Shown piece after piece: positions 1 through 9,658 of a DNA stretch of 64,000 nt; position 1 is the stretch's first letter; each line of letters opens with the position of its first letter. Under the pieces are notes generated by a model. It was not told the origin of the DNA, did no database searches, and worked only from the letters and a program-made list of their open reading frames with translations. The stretch is taken from positions 78,645,004 to 78,709,003 of the forward strand of contig CM051024.1 of the NCBI GenBank assembly GCA_027627225.1. The letters run 5' to 3'. The position numbers and the translations under genes are program-made. The stretch comes from Congeria kusceri. Its lineage: Eukaryota; Mollusca; Bivalvia; Myida; Dreissenidae.

Positions 1-129
1 TGTCTTGATTCAACTGACGATACTAAACCAGCCAATTTCGATTCGATTCTAATTTCATATATTTATAGATGATTGGTCATGAAACTATTTATTATAATTA
101 TGGTTTTGCGTAGATTATCATGTAATTTG

Positions 130-370
130 ATCATGACATCATGGTTGCTGGACTAGTTATCTTAAACCTTATCACCATTTTCCACGGTTCTTATTTATAT
201 AAATATATTTGGCACATGTGTTCACATTATCCGATAGCATGCTATTATTTGTAGTATATCATGACAAAATGGTTGCTGAACTAGTTTTTTTTAAACCTTA
301 TCACCATTTCCACTGTTCTTATTATATAGATATGTTTGGCACATATGTTCACATTATCCGACAAAATGAC
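130..370. repeat. Two-copy direct duplication (~125 bp unit)
   Basis: Two adjacent copies share 'atggttgctg' followed by 'aaccttatcaccattt' and 'ggcaca.. gttcacattatccga'. The first starts near 136 and the second near 262. They differ by scattered substitutions, so this is an old tandem duplication. No coding potential is seen in the first 690 bases. Confidence 0.7.
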
Positions 371-689
371 ATTATCTATAATATATAAAAATATTTCCTA
401 TATTGCAAGTCATGACTAATGAATTATCAAAAAAGCCTGTATAAAGAAATAAAATAATCGAATCGAAATATTCAGCTAAAAGATCTTTGAAATCGCAATC
501 GAATCGCATCGAGCCTTGGCTGAATCGTTGCAGCTCTAACCCTAAGCTCGCATTATTCAATATATAGCCGTACAGTCGACTGCACATCCAATAACTCCGA
601 ATGCGCGGCATCCGGTGAATCTACTGATGTCAATACCAGCATCAAATACATCTTGTATGCAGACAAAAGGTGTTGACAGTGATGGCTGT

Positions 690-1300
690 TCTCTTTCTGA
701 TACAAATTGTAAAAAAAATTATACAAACGTCCCACTTTTCTGCTGCGAATTGTATTATGAAATATTATTAACTCGCCAGTTTTCCTACTGGGATTCTTTT
801 TGTACAAAATAAATAAGTACACACTTTTCCCTTTCCTGATGCGAATTGTGTTGGAAAAATATTACTAACTCCCCCGTTTTCCTGCTGGAAATTAATATTG
901 TAAGAATTAAACAAGTATAAACTTCTCCCTTTTCTGCTGCGAAGTGTATTGTAAGAATCTCACAAACTCCCCCTTTTGTTCTGTTGGGAATTATATTGTA
1001 AGAATTCAACAAATACTAACTTCCCTCTTTTCTACTGCGACTTGTATTATAAGAAGCTCACAAACTCTCCCTTTTTCCTGCTGGGAAATGTATTTTAAAA
1101 ATTTAACAAATACGAAAATCTCCGATTTCTTTTGAGCATTGTATTGGAAGAAACTTGCAACACCCCCTTTTCTTCCGAAAAAATAACCCAAATCTCATTG
1201 TAATAATCTTACAATAATTACTATTTTGCGGGCAATTGTAAGAATCATACAAACATACACCTTCTTTGCTGAGACAAACGTCATCCATTCCTCGACAATT
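690..1300. repeat. Dimeric ~98-bp minisatellite
   Basis: A degenerate tandem array. Half-units with a 'ctgctgcgaattgtatt' core recur near 741, 838, 936 and 1034. Half-units with a 'ctgctgggaatt' core recur near 788, 886, 985 and 1081. The ~49-bp half-units therefore alternate to give a ~98-bp higher-order period. The array fades after about 1200. The short open frames across it on both strands are by-products of the repeat. Confidence 0.8.
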
Positions 1301-2288
1301 ATATCATACAACTGTTTTCTAATTATAAATGTTTAACACTCTTACAAACGTCCCCTTTTCTGTCGGTATTGTGTAAATGACACAGTTAATAGTTGCAACT
1401 GTAAATCACATTGACGTGATCATCCCATCTAGTTAAATTGTCTGTATTTATCATCATCGTCTTTCTTTTAATTTCTACTACTGTGATATTTGTCTGTGAT
1501 ATTTTTCGATAATTATGCATCATTCCCTTTAACTCCTGTTGTGTTCGCCTTAACATACATGTTTACTTTTATAAGCGCTTACATCGATTCAATACTTGTT
1601 TTATTGCATGCTGTAATTTCTTGTGCCATGTGAGTATAAATTTGTATCTTATTACTACATGTAAATCGATAGAATAACAACCCATCGAATAAACATGAGC
1701 TATATACTTTCGATATTTTAAGATTGGAGGCCGTGTTTAAACATTAAAAGTAATAAATAACTTGTTAAAAAGGTTGTTTGATCAATTGAAACTCGATTAC
1801 ATCATGGATTATTTTCTTCTCGTCGAAGTGCACGCGGATTGATACAATCGGGTTGCTGCAAATAATGATAGAAACGATGTCACCATTGGAAAGACGAATT
1901 CCTAAAACATCTTGTTTAATGCAGAATATTGCACTTATTCTTAAACAAGTGACAGAAAAATACGATAAATATAATATAATGTGAGTGTTTAATAAAGATG
2001 AAGTTTATCATGTTCTTGATCTTTATCCAACACTCATATAATATTCCCTATTTGTTGAAATAAATCTATCTATTAATTTATATATTTGTGATATAATATA
2101 GGAATAATGAAACTCCAGAGACATCATCAGGAGAGAAACACTTATTACCATCTTTATACGCCTCCAATATATTGTCCTCTATTATGTAAACAGAATATTT
2201 GAAATGAATCTTTAAATCTTAAGCAAGACATTACTTCTATATCAAATATAAATACTTAATCGGGAGATTTCGTATCATATTTCCAGGT
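1301..2288. other. Non-coding AT-rich stretch
   Basis: No supported gene. The only structure seen is a fold-back at 1975-2043, listed separately. Confidence 0.6.
1975..2043. repeat. Fold-back hairpin (19-nt loop)
   Basis: The left arm (to 1999) contains 'gtgagtgtttaataaagat' and the right arm (from 2019) contains 'atctttatccaacactcat'. Over about 25 bp the arms pair with about four mismatches. It could be a degraded small MITE or a transcribed hairpin; no function can be assigned from sequence. Confidence 0.6.
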
Positions 2289-2508
2289 GTTCAGAGACTT
2301 ACCCCGATAGTGTACAGTGAACCTTGCAGCGGGACTATCAACGACTCACGTCGGACCACGTTATTCCACGACTATGATACAGTGCTGCCCTACATGAATG
2401 GTACAAGATGCAACAATACATTACAACTGAATGTTTAAACGATAGTTGACACATATCCAGTTGCACCAGTGTTAGAGAAATTCACGTGTAGTTATTATAA
2501 CAGAGATG
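2289..2508 (+). pseudogene. Exon-like open stretch with an in-frame stop, unknown product
   Basis: A 'ttccag' acceptor at 2281-2286 is followed by a frame reading about 49 sense codons, a TAA at 2436-2438, then another 23 codons in the same frame ending at a GT donor-like site (gtcagt, 2509). The translated segments look protein-like rather than random: motifs VYSEPCSGTIND and VLPYMNGTRC precede the stop, and TYPVAPVLEKFTCSYYNRDG follows it. They are rich in Cys and N-glycosylation-type NxT/S sites, which suggests an extracellular domain. I do not recognise the family. It could be a decayed exon of its own, or an upstream exon of the gene at 3012, but no junction is demonstrated. Confidence 0.4.
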
Positions 2509-3011
2509 GTCAGTAACTCATTGCCATATTATTTAATTATTACGCATACCAATGTAAAACCTATAAACAAAACACAAACGTTTAATCACAACCTGATTAA
2601 ATCTAGTGTCACCGGCTTGGACTATATTGATACAACGTGTCAATTCCCACCACTGGCATATAGTTCATATGTTGTTATTCAATTTACTTAAAAGATTGTA
2701 CTCCCATGTTTGCTCGCATGAAATTCATATCACAAATAGTTTAGTTCAATTTATATAGTGCATTCTTTGTCTGGCTCGTGTTAAATGTATTAATATATTT
2801 TTAAAGACTTATTTTGATCTTATTTAATTCTCGAATCTTTCACATTTTTAACATTTTGAAATGTAGATCTGACAGCAAATCCCTATCTAGGCTCTGACCC
2901 GGCCCAGTCCGTCTCCGAGAAGAGAATAGTCCTCTCCGAGCGTCTACTATCATATTTTAGTAATACAATTGTCTTGTTTCGGTATCTTTATTTTTAGACT
3001 TATTCGGGAAC

Positions 3012-5402
3012 ATGTCAGACATAAACGCGCTACCAAAGGACGCTGATCCCGTGTTTATAACTGGGGTTTCGTCTAATCACTTTCAAGAGTCCATAGAGAT
3101 GTTCAAGAACTTCAACTTGGTTGTGAAGAAAATGAAACCAAGCCTGAGGATGATCTTTTACGACTTGGGGTTGCAGGCTGGAGAACCAGAAAAAGTGAGT
3201 CAATCGTCAAACATTACATTAAAACATTTTAAACGATATATGTTTGTACAACAACAAAGTTTTAATCGTTCATTTTTAGCTTTGGACACATTCTCGGTGG
3301 CTTCAAGTGTTGTATATAATGTATTTAAGGTATAATAGTATCTCAAAATATATATAAACATGTCACAATGTCTACACACGTTTCCAGAAATATGAACGAA
3401 ATTAACTACTTTGCACTTTATTTCGCAATAATTTAACAGACGATCATTCTTAAAACGTACAGAACTGGATCAGAAAAGTTATTTTGTTCTTTTGTTTCAT
3501 CTGTTTGAATACCATTTTTAACATTTTTAACATCGTTTACAATTGTTATTTTGCACAGTTCGTGATTGGTGTTATGGCCACACAAAAATGGATTCGCGTG
3601 TCCTTGCTTCCGTTGATACAATAGAATTACAATTTGACCATTTCTTGGTTGTTGCAACGTTTTATTTCAGGGAGTCATTATAAAATATATAAAGTGCATT
3701 TACCTCTTTCTTTAATGAAAACTAAAATCTTTTTCCTACGAGACTTAGACTTGTGTTCGTTGTTACCACGCAAAGAGTTAAACATAGTCTTGTTTCTGCC
3801 AAATACAACTGTAATAGTAGTTTATATTCGTAGTATAAAACCGCTATAGTTATTATAAATTTTGTTTTATATTCTTGCCACACCTTGTTTTTGACCTAAT
3901 CAAATCACTGAAACGTTAATCAAAATGAATATAGCCAATTGTTTGTTATTCCATATTCACGTTGGAACCGTTTATTTTTGTTGTTGATGTTACTCATCTT
4001 CTTACCTAATTGTAGATAAAATCCGTCTGTCAGTGTGAATACAGACTGTTTCCATTTGAAAGGTTTCCAGAGCATGTGAAACCTCTCAAGGGCTATGCCT
4101 TCAAACCACTGGCGATAATGGTAATGGATACACAGCCACTATTTTCATTGTTACTTTGTTTTTTCTGATCCATTAATTAATTTTACCAGGGTTTCTTTGT
4201 TGACACATAGGCATTATGTACAATAAAATTTAATTATTCAAACAGACGTTGTGCTTATATCTAGCTTTGGATCAGATCACATGTAGCGGCAGTCATAGTT
4301 TGTAAATGTAAATAAACAATGGTAACTGCAGGTTTTTTCCTGGCAATGTAACTGCAGTTTCAAATTAATGACAGTAGTCATTCAATTGTAACTGTCGTTA
4401 CAATTTCATAACAACAGTTACGTAAAGTTGTTGCTGGCGTGCGTTTATATGTGTATATATGTAATTTCCACCTATAGTGTTCGCAATAATCAGCGCGCTA
4501 TTCCATTGTAACTGCGGTTACAATTTTATAACAACAGCTAAGTATGTTGTTTTTTTTCTGGCGTGCGCATAGATGTGTATATATGTACTTTTATCCTAAA
4601 GTGTTCGCAATAATCAGCGCGCTATTCTCTGACAGTTTTTGTATTAGGTCTTTCCATTTAGTCCAACCGTTCTGCATCCCCGATTTCCAAATGCCAGTAT
4701 GACTCAATCAGCGGCTGTCGTTTCCTGTTGAATTGTATGTTCCATTATCGCATCTTGGTCAACACTCATTTTAATTACCAGAAGCGAACCTGCTCTAATA
4801 ACCAATGTTTCAAAAATGGACATCGCATAGTGGCTGGTTCTATGATTTTCAAATTCTGTCAACTACTTATTGTTTTAAGTTTAATATAATTATTTTGCTT
4901 ACTACTCCAGATGGTATTGAAAGAATATCCGTTCGCCTTGTGGATGGATTCATCTATACGTTTTAAACAAACAAACGTATCACGACTGTTCGACATGGCT
5001 CGGCGTTTGGACATCATCTGCGTGGCTGGTGGCGGCTCAGTCGCTCGACGAACACTTCCGGCGACGTTCGAATATTTCGTCGAGCAACCATGTACCTTCA
5101 GGAATCTTTCGGAAATTCAAACCGGGTTTATAATAGCGCGAACAACTCAATTTGTTATAGAGAACATACTAAAGCCGTGGATTGCGTGTGCCCTTTTGAT
5201 CGATTGTGTGGTACCCCGCGAAGGATGGAGCAAATATTATGATTGTGATCAGCATGGACATGTTTATGGCGATTGCCATAGATATGAACAGTCCGCATGG
5301 GCAATATTGCTCTACCGCGCCTACGGTTATGATGTCTTTAAACGTATGCAAAGATATGAAGGAGAATTTGTGAATCTACCCTGGCTTCAGATAAATTTAT
5401 AA
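3012..5402 (+). CDS. DUF1647-like glycosyltransferase-like protein, three exons
   Basis: Model: exons 3012-3194, 4016-4120 and 4911-5402, about 259 residues. Introns are bounded by gtgagt/tgtag and gtaatg/ctccag, and all junctions are phase 0. The protein reads smoothly across them: exon 1 has DPVFITGVSSNHF and a YDLGL motif, exon 2 has CEYRLFPFERFPEHVKPLKG, and exon 3 has ALWMDSSIRF, then TGFIIARTTQFVIENILKPW, a Cys-containing segment, and CHRYEQSAWAILLYRAYGYD near the end. This order (VTG...SSNHF, YDLGL, FP.HV..L..YA.KP, W.D.S.RF, CHRY.QSA) is what I associate with DUF1647 proteins of nematodes and molluscs. They are assumed to be glycosyltransferase-like, but no substrate is established here. 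The frame is open 5' of the ATG back to an acceptor-like tttttag at 2991-2997, so an upstream exon carrying a signal anchor may exist. No stops or frameshifts are seen. A possible poly(A) signal lies at 5528-5533. Confidence 0.68.
4383..4626. repeat. ~121-bp tandem duplication inside intron 2
   Basis: Two head-to-tail copies both carry 'attgtaactg.cgttacaattt.ataacaacag', 'ctggcgtgcg' and end in 'cgcaataatcagcgcgctatt' (second end about 122 bases after the first). Near-palindromic gtaactgc-gttac cores recur just upstream as well. The repeat sits wholly in the second intron of the DUF1647-like gene. Confidence 0.75.
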
Positions 5403-5466
5403 ATACGTTGACTGCAATAACCATTAGCAAAATAATTGGTATTAAATGGTAACTGTAAAAATATAT

Positions 5467-5515
5467 CTGAAGGAGATTTTGTGCACATACCATGGCGTCA
5501 GATAACATTATATAA
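5467..5515 (+). pseudogene. Partial duplicate of the last exon's 3' end
   Basis: This stretch repeats the end of exon 3 (about 5355-5402) with substitutions: 'gaaggagaatttgtgaat' corresponds to 'gaaggagattttgtgcac', followed by matching 'accatggcgtcagata'. It lies in the presumed 3' UTR and would encode a diverged copy of the terminal EGEFVNLPW peptide. No full second exon follows. Confidence 0.5.
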
Positions 5516-5527
5516 TATGGAAAATTA

Positions 5528-5533
5528 AATAAA
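5528..5533 (+). promoter_or_regulatory. Possible poly(A) signal
   Basis: AATAAA lies 126 bases after the stop of the DUF1647-like gene. The hexamer is common by chance in this AT-rich DNA, so support is positional only. Confidence 0.3.
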
Positions 5534-5828
5534 TCCTACGTTATTATTTAGTCCAATTTATGTTGAAATGTTTTGTTGTTCCCAAGCTGCATGAATTTGT
5601 TCTGTAACTGTTTTTTATACCATTTGTTTTCGTTTGTGCTTGAATGTGAATTGTGTCGGACACCCTTACATTTTTTGCCATGCCCGAATGCTTAATAATA
5701 CGAAAGTTCAATGTAGATTTCCGTTTCAGGTGTAAACATGTATGATTGTTTGAATCAGTCTTCGAAAAATGTAAATCTCTACGTAAAGTAGCTAAAACCT
5801 CAGAGCAATCACAGAGCAGTGTTTTCAG

Positions 5829-6930
5829 ATGGGTAAAGGTGTATCGCATCCAGGTAATTCTCCCATTACAGACTGTAATAACTGCCTGAAACAACGACAC
5901 AAAAAGCGAAGTGCCTGGAAGAGAAAAGTTATCTCCCCTGCCCAAGCAAAAGCTGAGAATAAGAGTAAGCAAACGTCAGAGTCGGATACTGACAGTACTG
6001 ATAGTTCAACCTGTGACTGGACTGATATTGTTATACCAACGAAGAACTATTACGCTCCCCTGTTTGAACCGCTAATGTCTAATCTAAACTACAACAGTCC
6101 CAACACTACGGTGATCAGTGCTAACCCAGCCAATATAAGTTCACCTGATCGAGCATCAACAGGACAGGCTCAGTATCAAGTTAATGAGTCGGGTCATAAT
6201 TACATAATGAGCTCATTTCCTCTGAGGATGACAACCCCACCCACCCTCCAGTCAACCCCTGTTCAAGGGCATGGATATGCAACATCATTTCTAACGGACT
6301 TTGACATACACAGGATAGTTCACACACTCCGTGTTTCATTGAGAGAAGAGATCCAGTCAATGGTTTCAGCAGCAGTTGCTAAAAAAGTAGCTTTACTTTA
6401 GAATGAACTTACACAGTTGAAGAATACGGTATCCGACCTAAATACTAAGTTAGCAGGTCTTGAATTTGAATTAGACAATGCAAACCAATACAGTAGACGT
6501 CACTGTGTACTCATAAGCAATGTGAATGAGCAACATGAAGAATCCACTGATGAGATAATCTTACAGATTGCCAAAGACACTGGTTCCACTATCAATATCC
6601 AAGACATAGACAGGTCTCACAGGAATGGACCCATTAACAGGAATGATGGTACACCAGAGACATAATTTAAAAGTTTACTAACTACAAAGCCAAACCAACT
6701 TCATGAAATCCAGAAAACAACTTAGACTCAACAAAACCAAAATCTTCATCAATGAACAATTAACACCAATTAGGAGAGAGATAGCTTTCCAATGCCGACA
6801 GCTGAAAAAGGACTCTCAGTCTCCTCTGACAGACACATGGTCATATAATGGGAACATTGTCATCAAAGTCACCAATCAGAAGTCAAGTATCAGGATAAAC
6901 TGTCTCCAGGAACTCTCCAAACCCAAATAG
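5829..6930 (+). pseudogene. Non-LTR retrotransposon ORF1 remnant
   Basis: One frame runs from ATG 5829 to 6665 and is interrupted by TAG at 6399-6401. It then continues in another frame to 6930 after a frameshift between 6663 and 6703. The N-terminal part has a CxxC followed by basic residues (CNNCLKQRHKKR) and a Ser/Thr/Asn-rich region. After the internal stop comes a heptad-like segment and the motif NANQYSRRHCVLISNV, with DIDRSHRNGP further on. This is the usual coiled coil plus RRM-like core of LINE ORF1 nucleic-acid chaperones ('YSRR...I.DIDR.HR.G'). The last part (KIFINEQLTPIRREI) fits the ORF1 C-terminal domain. No ORF2 follows on this strand; the LINE ORF2 further right is on the other strand. 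It is a dead, 3'-truncated copy. Confidence 0.72.
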
Positions 6931-7913
6931 ACAACCACTTTTTTTCATTTTCCACACAAACACTGTGCACCCTTACTCTGATAGAGATTCATCATCAATG
7001 AACATGTTTTTATTGACATGCCTTACTTTATATATCTACTTATACTACAATCATGATATTATCAACATATACTATCTATGTTTTTAATTGTATTTTTTAT
7101 GTTAAGATCAAAAGCCATTTCCTATAGTGTCATTGACCCCAATACATCTACTATAATATTTACTTTGTGAACTTGTATTTTTCATGTGTTCGATCAAAAG
7201 CCATTTCTTAATTATAGTGTCATTGACCCCCAATACATCTACTAAAATGTTGTATGTTTCGTCTTGTCCACTTACTTAACAAGTAAATAATAAATAATAC
7301 TATAAATCACATTCTACTTTGTATGCACATTTTCTTTTTTTTTCTGGTATGTCATTATTAATTTTATTTTTACCAATACAAACTACAGGTCAATACATTT
7401 AGTTTAGTAATGATATGGAAATATTCATATCCATTATTAACAATTTTAATAAAATGTTTAGGACACTAAGGGCATTAGTGACCTAGGAATTATCTATCAA
7501 TATTGCTTTGGCCAAACATTGTTGTTATTAAATGTTGTTACCATGTGTGAATTACTGCTCTTGTATATACTTCCATGAAAATACATTATATCAAGTTTAT
7601 GTGAGTGATTGAATAATCTTTAACATGTAATAAAATTGGTATTTATTTTATCAACTATTCATTGTATGTGTTTGATTAATTCCCAACCATATATTCAATT
7701 TGCTATGTACATTACTAACTTTGAATAGTAACACCTGCATATTTTGCTTAAAATACTAAAAAAATTAAGACAAGATATAAAACTATAAGCTTTAAACAAA
7801 TCAATCAATAAATAAAATGATTGTAAACGGTAATATATGTCAATATTATTATTATTATCTTTATTTTCACTAATCATATGTCAAGGTAAGAATTATCTAT
7901 GGTAAAATTTAAG
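6931..7913. other. AT-rich non-coding tail with a short tandem repeat
   Basis: No gene is supported. A block containing 'gatcaaaagccatttc' and 'tatagtgtcattgaccc' occurs at 7107-7156 and again at 7193-7245 (period about 86). A motif near 7546, 'tgtgaattactgctctt', recurs near 14176 and 23635. Confidence 0.6.
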
Positions 7914-8143
7914 CAGGGGTGTGGAAATATAAAAATTATTCACTTGTCCATGGACAAGTTCACTGCATAAATTTGCTTGTCCTCAAACAATTGCCACGTG
8001 TCTAAATAAAAATATGGTTTCTATTCCTGACGTTTATAATATAATTTATAATTATAAACAAATTGCAACTTCTTAATTCTGTTAAAATATATTATTATAA
8101 TATATTAATTGACTTCAAAATTTTACATCATTTTCACACCCTG
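7914..8143. mobile_element. hAT-like MITE with 18-bp palindrome
   Basis: The left end reads CAGGGGTGTGGAAAT and the right end, reverse-complemented, reads CAGGGTGTGAAAAT. They are imperfect terminal inverted repeats starting CAGGG, as in many hAT elements. Near the left end, 7942-7959 is a perfect 18-bp palindrome (ACTTGTCCATGGACAAGT). There is no coding capacity in 230 bp. I see no clean 8-bp target duplication, so the superfamily call is tentative. Confidence 0.6.
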
Positions 8144-8157
8144 AAAATTGTACTTAT

Positions 8158-8181
8158 CAGAACAGAACAGAACAGAACAAG
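8158..8181 (-). repeat. Pentanucleotide 3' tail of the LINE
   Basis: On the plus strand this is (cagaa)-type repeats, four and a half copies; on the LINE strand it is (ttctg)n right after an A-rich motif (aataaaagtc). This marks the likely 3' terminus of the minus-strand LINE. Confidence 0.6.
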
Positions 8182-8340
8182 ACTTTTATTTTCACCCAAG
8201 TATATAACATATACAATTAGGGCAATATAACAAAGCAAATTTGTTAGTAAATTAGTAACTTCCGATAATTTTTACATTAACACAATTGTATAGATGATAT
8301 ACGGGGGGTATGTAAATAATAAGATACATAGCCTGAACAT

Positions 8341-8560
8341 ATGATAATAATAATAATAATAATAATAATGATAATAATGATAGCAATAATAATAATAGTA
8401 ATACATGAGATCTATTATCAAAATCAAAATACCAAAATCTTAATGAAATTATCAACATCACAATCATTATCATATCATATTCAAAATCATCATACTAATC
8501 ATAATAATCATAATAATGATAATCGTCATAGTTATCATAATCATCATAATCGTGGCATTT
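8341..8560. repeat. Trinucleotide/hexanucleotide microsatellites
   Basis: An (ataata)n-type run at 8342-8400 and a (cataat/catcat)-type run at 8490-8560 produce the long Ile- or Leu-rich open frames seen on both strands. They are not genes. They lie in the presumed 3' UTR of the minus-strand LINE. Confidence 0.8.
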
Positions 8561-9658
8561 AAGAAACAAATAATAGTTCAGTTCTATAAGAGCATTTTAA
8601 TACTAGCACTGGTAAAAATAATTAGTGGTTTGTGACCATAGTTGTGCGGTGATGTATTTTCTTTTGCACACGGCATTTTGGATTGAGAAATTGAAACGAC
8701 TACGCGTTTTAAAAGGTTTATATTTTGCGTCAGAAATTTAATTCATTATCAATACTTAAAAGACATTTTGTTGCGAAAGACTGATAGCTTTTATGGTGTT
8801 TGTAACGGTTTCAATCAACAACAGTTATTTTTGTCGTGATTTACGCTTGAGTGCACCTGCACGCGAGGTCGATGTTGACCACAAAGGCAAGTTGGAGGAC
8901 TTATTATGTGAGGTAATTACTCTAATCAGCTTTGCATTGCAGGATTACAATGGAGAATGCCGTTATCTGAGGGGTTAACATTAAATGACTGATGGGGCAA
9001 AAGCAAATTATAATTTGTGTGCTGGATAAGTTTAAATGAAAGTAACAAAAGTATAATTATTAATGTATGTACTAGTATTGCTAGATTAATTAGGATAAAG
9101 TAACAAGATTGTAGGTAAAATATAGGTATCAGTTGTATTCATTTAGAGTGCAGCAATTCTTTCCATTGCGTTAATTGAAATATAGTATTAATATAGCAGG
9201 CAAATTTTTTTTAAATGTTAACACGTGTACTTGAGTGGTATCATTTTGGACTACTCTTATATAATGCTGCAATTATTTATGTTATATGAGTATAAGTATA
9301 TAGCAATCTTACGTTAATATTGACATATAATTATGCAGTTATCATTTGGTACAATACAGAATGAAGCTATTATTTACATTGCACAGTTTATATTTACATG
9401 CATATATTTCTAATTAAAGTAAATAATGTGATTAGTATATACATGCAAAAATATATACATTTGTGACCAGACAAATATTTTGATATATTGATTACACAAG
9501 CGTAAACGGTCACTTATATTGAGATAATAGGCAAATATGTTGTGCTGTTAACAATAAAAATATATTGAAATAAGGACAGTATTGTTACAAACTACAATAT
9601 TAGAGTTGGTGTATAGCTGGTGGCATTGGTAAATACAGGTAGTTAAATAGATAACTTG

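Noticed and set aside
5544..5972. 142-codon minus frame opposite the LINE ORF1
   Set aside because: Antisense shadow of the ORF1 coding region.
8252..8562. Leu/Ile-rich frames on both strands
   Set aside because: Produced by trinucleotide microsatellites.
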